Origin: Acidilobaceae archaeon
Lineage (GTDB): Archaea; Thermoproteota; Thermoprotei_A; Sulfolobales; Acidilobaceae
Direction: 5' to 3'
Assembly (NCBI GenBank): GCA_027080775.1
Contig: JALWPV010000043.1
Coordinates: 1 to 61,009, forward strand
DNA length: 61,009 bases
The notes under the pieces were generated by a model, which saw nothing but the letters and a program-made list of their open reading frames with translations, was not told where the DNA came from and made no database searches. Position numbers and translations under genes: made by a program. Positions 59,099 through 61,009 of this stretch are shown in pieces (within the stretch, counting starts at the first letter, position 1; each line of letters opens with the position of its first letter).

Positions 59099-59335
59099 TC
59101 GCTCTTCGGCCTCGTTCAACTCCCTCTCGGCCCTGTCAACGTCAACGTTGAACCTCCTGCCTCGCTCCCTAAGCTCGCTCCAGAGATCCCTAGCCCTCAA
59201 GGCCATCCTGCCACCCTCAACTATCCCAGGCGTTCACCCTAATACTCTTGGGGATTACTATGACGCCACGCTTACCAACTCTAACCCCGACTCGGAGCCC
59301 GCTCAACAGGTTCACCTGCCGCAGGGTCAGGTAGA
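59098..59335 (-). pseudogene. Broken AbrB-family antitoxin (vapB remnant)
   Basis: The minus strand encodes VGVRVGKRGVIVIPKSIRVN, the start of an AbrB hairpin (about 59300-59230), then a stop; a shifted frame continues PGIVEGGRMALRARDLW and ERGRRFNVDVDRAERELNE, the toxin-binding tail, to about 59085. The second half of the hairpin (I-R-E-G-D...) is missing, so a deletion and frameshift have removed it. It is the partner of the broken PIN gene. Confidence 0.7.
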
Positions 59336-59436
59336 TTATGTGTTCAGGCGGGTAAGAGGAAGACCCGTTCCTCTAATAGCTCTAGTTCCAGGGAAGAGTC
59401 GCTGGCTAGCCCCATGTTTCAGTCGGGTGCAGGCTC

Positions 59437-60210
59437 GTGGCGGGAGAGGGTGCAGTTGTCGATCGCCTCAGGGCCTCCGAGGCCGGGAGGGTGGCGGAGA
59501 TACTCAGGGCTCTCCCGGAGTGGTTCACTCCAAACGCCGCTGTGGAGGCGGGGAGGGACGCGGCCTCCATGACGGGCTTCGCCGCGAGGCTGGGGGGCGT
59601 TGTGAGGGGCTTCGTGCTGGTCGACGTGAGGGAGTGTTGCGTTGAGATAGCGTGGCTAGCCGTTGAGAGGGGCTTCCAGGGCAGGGGCCTGGGGAGCCTC
59701 CTGCTGGAGGCAGCCGAGGACTACGCTTGCAGTAGGGGCAAGCATGTCTTGGCGGTCAAGACCTACGGCGGCATGGACTACGAGCCCTACATGAGGACGC
59801 TCCGCTTCTATGGGAGCAGGGGCTTCAAGCTCTACGGGGTCATCGATGAATACAAGCCCTTCGGCGGCCAGCCAGCCGCCATACTCATCAAGCGCCTAGA
59901 CTGCGGCCAGCCCCCGGGGAGCGCTCGAGGAGCCCCGGAGAGGCCCCGCTCCCAGGCCCCTCAGGCCTGGTTCCCCGGATGGCTCCTCGACCTAAACGGC
60001 CTCCTCAGGATCCTCCTCAGGCTCGGGAATAGGAGGGGCGTCTCCTTCATGTACTCCCGGTATCTCTCGCCCCAGTACTCGATGAGCTCGCCCTCCTCAA
60101 CCCTAGCCAAGGCGACCCACGCCGGGACGAGCGCGGCGGCGACGAGAAGCCCCGCCGGGCTCGCCAGGGTGAGGGCCATCGCCGCCTGGGCAAGCATTAC
60201 CAGCATGTAG
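59437..60210 (+). CDS. GNAT N-acetyltransferase with long antisense-overlapping tail
   Basis: 257 residues. The first 160 are a GNAT domain: EIAWLAVERGFQGRGLGSLL (motif A, acetyl-CoA binding R-x-x-G-x-G/A) and LRFYGSRGFKLYGVI (motif B). The substrate may be a small molecule or protein N-terminus. The frame has no stop until 60210, so the last 80 or so residues run antisense to the methyltransferase gene (59961-60458). That part has no coding character of its own and could be a neutral extension. It starts at GTG 59437. Confidence 0.85.
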   Translation: MAGEGAVVDRLRASEAGRVAEILRALPEWFTPNAAVEAGRDAASMTGFAARLGGVVRGFVLVDVRECCVEIAWLAVERGFQGRGLGSLLLEAAEDYACSRGKHVLAVKTYGGMDYEPYMRTLRFYGSRGFKLYGVIDEYKPFGGQPAAILIKRLDCGQPPGSARGAPERPRSQAPQAWFPGWLLDLNGLLRILLRLGNRRGVSFMYSRYLSPQYSMSSPSSTLAKATHAGTSAAATRSPAGLARVRAIAAWASITSM

Positions 60211-60458
60211 AATGGGTGCCTGCAGAGCCTGTAGGGGCCCTCCGTGTACAGCTCCCCGACGTCCCCCGGGCTATCGTGCCTGGCTGGGTAGGACCTGTGG
60301 ATGGCGGAGGCCAGGGCTACCGAGGCGTAGAGCATCACTGCCCCCACGGCGCTGAGCGCCGCCCGGGCCAGGCCCCCGAGGGGTAGGCCGCCAGCGTTCC
60401 AGGCGGAGGCCGCTGCCACTAGAGCGGTGCCCAGGCCTGCCAGGAGCCTCCTCATCAA
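59961..60458 (-). CDS. Isoprenylcysteine carboxylmethyltransferase-like membrane protein (ICMT/PEMT fold)
   Basis: 165 residues with about four membrane helices. The signature GPYRLCRHPFYMLVMLAQ (R-H-P) and the closing EEGELIEYWGERYREYMKE match the ICMT/PEMT/NnrU-like family that binds AdoMet near the membrane. Archaeal members methylate unknown lipids or proteins. It has a small gap (seven bases) from the SpoIIM-like gene on the same strand. Its 3' end is antisense to the tail of the GNAT gene. Confidence 0.85.
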   Translation of the reverse strand: MMRRLLAGLGTALVAAASAWNAGGLPLGGLARAALSAVGAVMLYASVALASAIHRSYPARHDSPGDVGELYTEGPYRLCRHPFYMLVMLAQAAMALTLASPAGLLVAAALVPAWVALARVEEGELIEYWGERYREYMKETPLLFPSLRRILRRPFRSRSHPGNQA

Positions 60459-60465
60459 TACTGAC

Positions 60466-61005
60466 CTAGCCGAGGAGCCTCACCTCCGCCACCTCCACCG
60501 CCGCGAGGACAAGGAAGGCCGTGAAGGCGTAGGCCACGAGCCTGGCAGTGCTCCTAAGGGTAGAGTCCCACCTGCACAGGAGGTCCCCGCAGCCCAGCTG
60601 GATGTAGTAGGCCTCCACGGCGCCGAGCCATAGGAGTATGTACACCTGGCTCTCGGCCACTCCATAGGCCAGGTGTGCCTTCCCGGAGTAGCCCGCGAGC
60701 CACGAGGCCAGAAGCTCCCCCGTGGAGGCGGAGGAGAAAGCGACGGCGAGCGCCCCCAGGGCGGGGTGCAGGACCGCAAGGGTAGCCCCCAGGAAGAAGG
60801 AGCCCGTGTTGGCCAGCCAGATACTGGCTACCGCATACAGGGCTCCATGCTCCCTGATGAATGATACGGACTCGACCGGGGAGGCCCTCGAGGACTCGTA
60901 GAGGACGAGGCCCACCACAATAGAGACCACGAGGTAGACAAGCTCATACACCACACCCCAGAAGAGCAGCCCTCGAGACACCCTCCCCCGCAACGCCTCC
61001 CACAC
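60466..61005 (-). CDS. SpoIIM-like (DUF95) membrane protein
   Basis: 179 residues, about five membrane helices. LANTGSFFLGATLAVLHPALGAL and the segment HLAYGVAESQVYILLWLGAVEAYYI look like the archaeal DUF95/SpoIIM family, which has the H-G-x-x-E-x-P/A loop (here H-L-A-Y-G-V-A-E). The function is unknown. It starts at GTG 61005, very near the window edge, so a longer upstream start cannot be excluded. Confidence 0.55.
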   Translation of the reverse strand: MWEALRGRVSRGLLFWGVVYELVYLVVSIVVGLVLYESSRASPVESVSFIREHGALYAVASIWLANTGSFFLGATLAVLHPALGALAVAFSSASTGELLASWLAGYSGKAHLAYGVAESQVYILLWLGAVEAYYIQLGCGDLLCRWDSTLRSTARLVAYAFTAFLVLAAVEVAEVRLLG

Positions 61006-61009
61006 AAGC

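Overview
The window looks like chromosomal DNA of a hyperthermophilic crenarchaeote, most likely of the Desulfurococcales (Aeropyrum- or Pyrodictiaceae-like). The grounds are a GC-rich background with heavy AGG/GAG/CTC codon use, many GTG and TTG starts, short leaders behind archaeal TATA boxes, a PaREP1 protein, dense VapBC and HEPN/MNT toxin-antitoxin pairs, dolichyl-type glycosyltransferases, and ATP sulfurylase plus APS kinase together with a SerK-like serine kinase. No rRNA gene, intact tRNA gene or CRISPR array was found.

Layout. (1) 0-2.3 kb: a vapBC pair, a coiled-coil nuclease-like protein and a second vapBC whose toxin is broken. (2) 2.4-9.8 kb: a flippase, APS kinase, a TauE/SafE-like permease, ATP sulfurylase, two alkaline-phosphatase-superfamily enzymes and two small ribbon-helix-helix proteins, i.e. 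sulfate activation beside cell-surface polymer genes. (3) 9.8-30 kb: a HepT/MntA-like pair, then a long surface-glycan cluster with GT2 and GT4 glycosyltransferases, a sugar epimerase and a complete dTDP-L-rhamnose set (rmlB-rmlD-rmlA-rmlC). Inside it, about 16.6-23.9 kb is a sharply AT-rich island holding glycosyltransferases, an AlkP-like enzyme and a 901-residue membrane protein. One glycosyltransferase there is split by a perfect 55-bp tandem duplication. (4) 30-46.8 kb: an accessory/defence region with a metallo-beta-lactamase-fold protein, DUF3467 and PaREP1 proteins, a vapBC, and then a six-gene same-strand set: P-loop ATPase, zinc-binding protein, Cas4-like Fe-S nuclease, DEAH helicase, DUF1998/DrmB-like protein and DNA methyltransferase. 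This resembles DISARM in its helicase, DUF1998 and methylase core, but has a Cas4-like nuclease and two unfamiliar subunits. It is the best candidate for an undescribed system. (5) 46.8-51.7 kb: membrane proteins, a membrane-anchored caspase/CHAT-like protein, a HEPN/MNT pair and a SerK-like kinase. (6) 51.7-54.7 kb: three vapBC cassettes in tandem, separated and bounded by copies of a 47-bp element that reads as the 3' half of a tRNA-Arg (anticodon TCG), from anticodon arm to CCA. This looks like an att-site-delimited cassette array. (7) 54.8-61 kb: a radical SAM/HhH protein, alpha/beta hydrolase, UspA protein, ACR3/BASS-type transporter, a decayed vapBC, a GNAT acetyltransferase, an ICMT-like methyltransferase and a SpoIIM-like membrane protein.

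Working together: the sulfate, flippase, GT and rml genes probably build and export a rhamnose-containing, possibly sulfated surface glycan or S-layer glycan. The SerK-like kinase would supply O-phosphoserine for cysteine synthesis. The 35.8-46.8 kb set is inferred to be an anti-virus system. All functional statements are inference from visible motifs; no database search was run.
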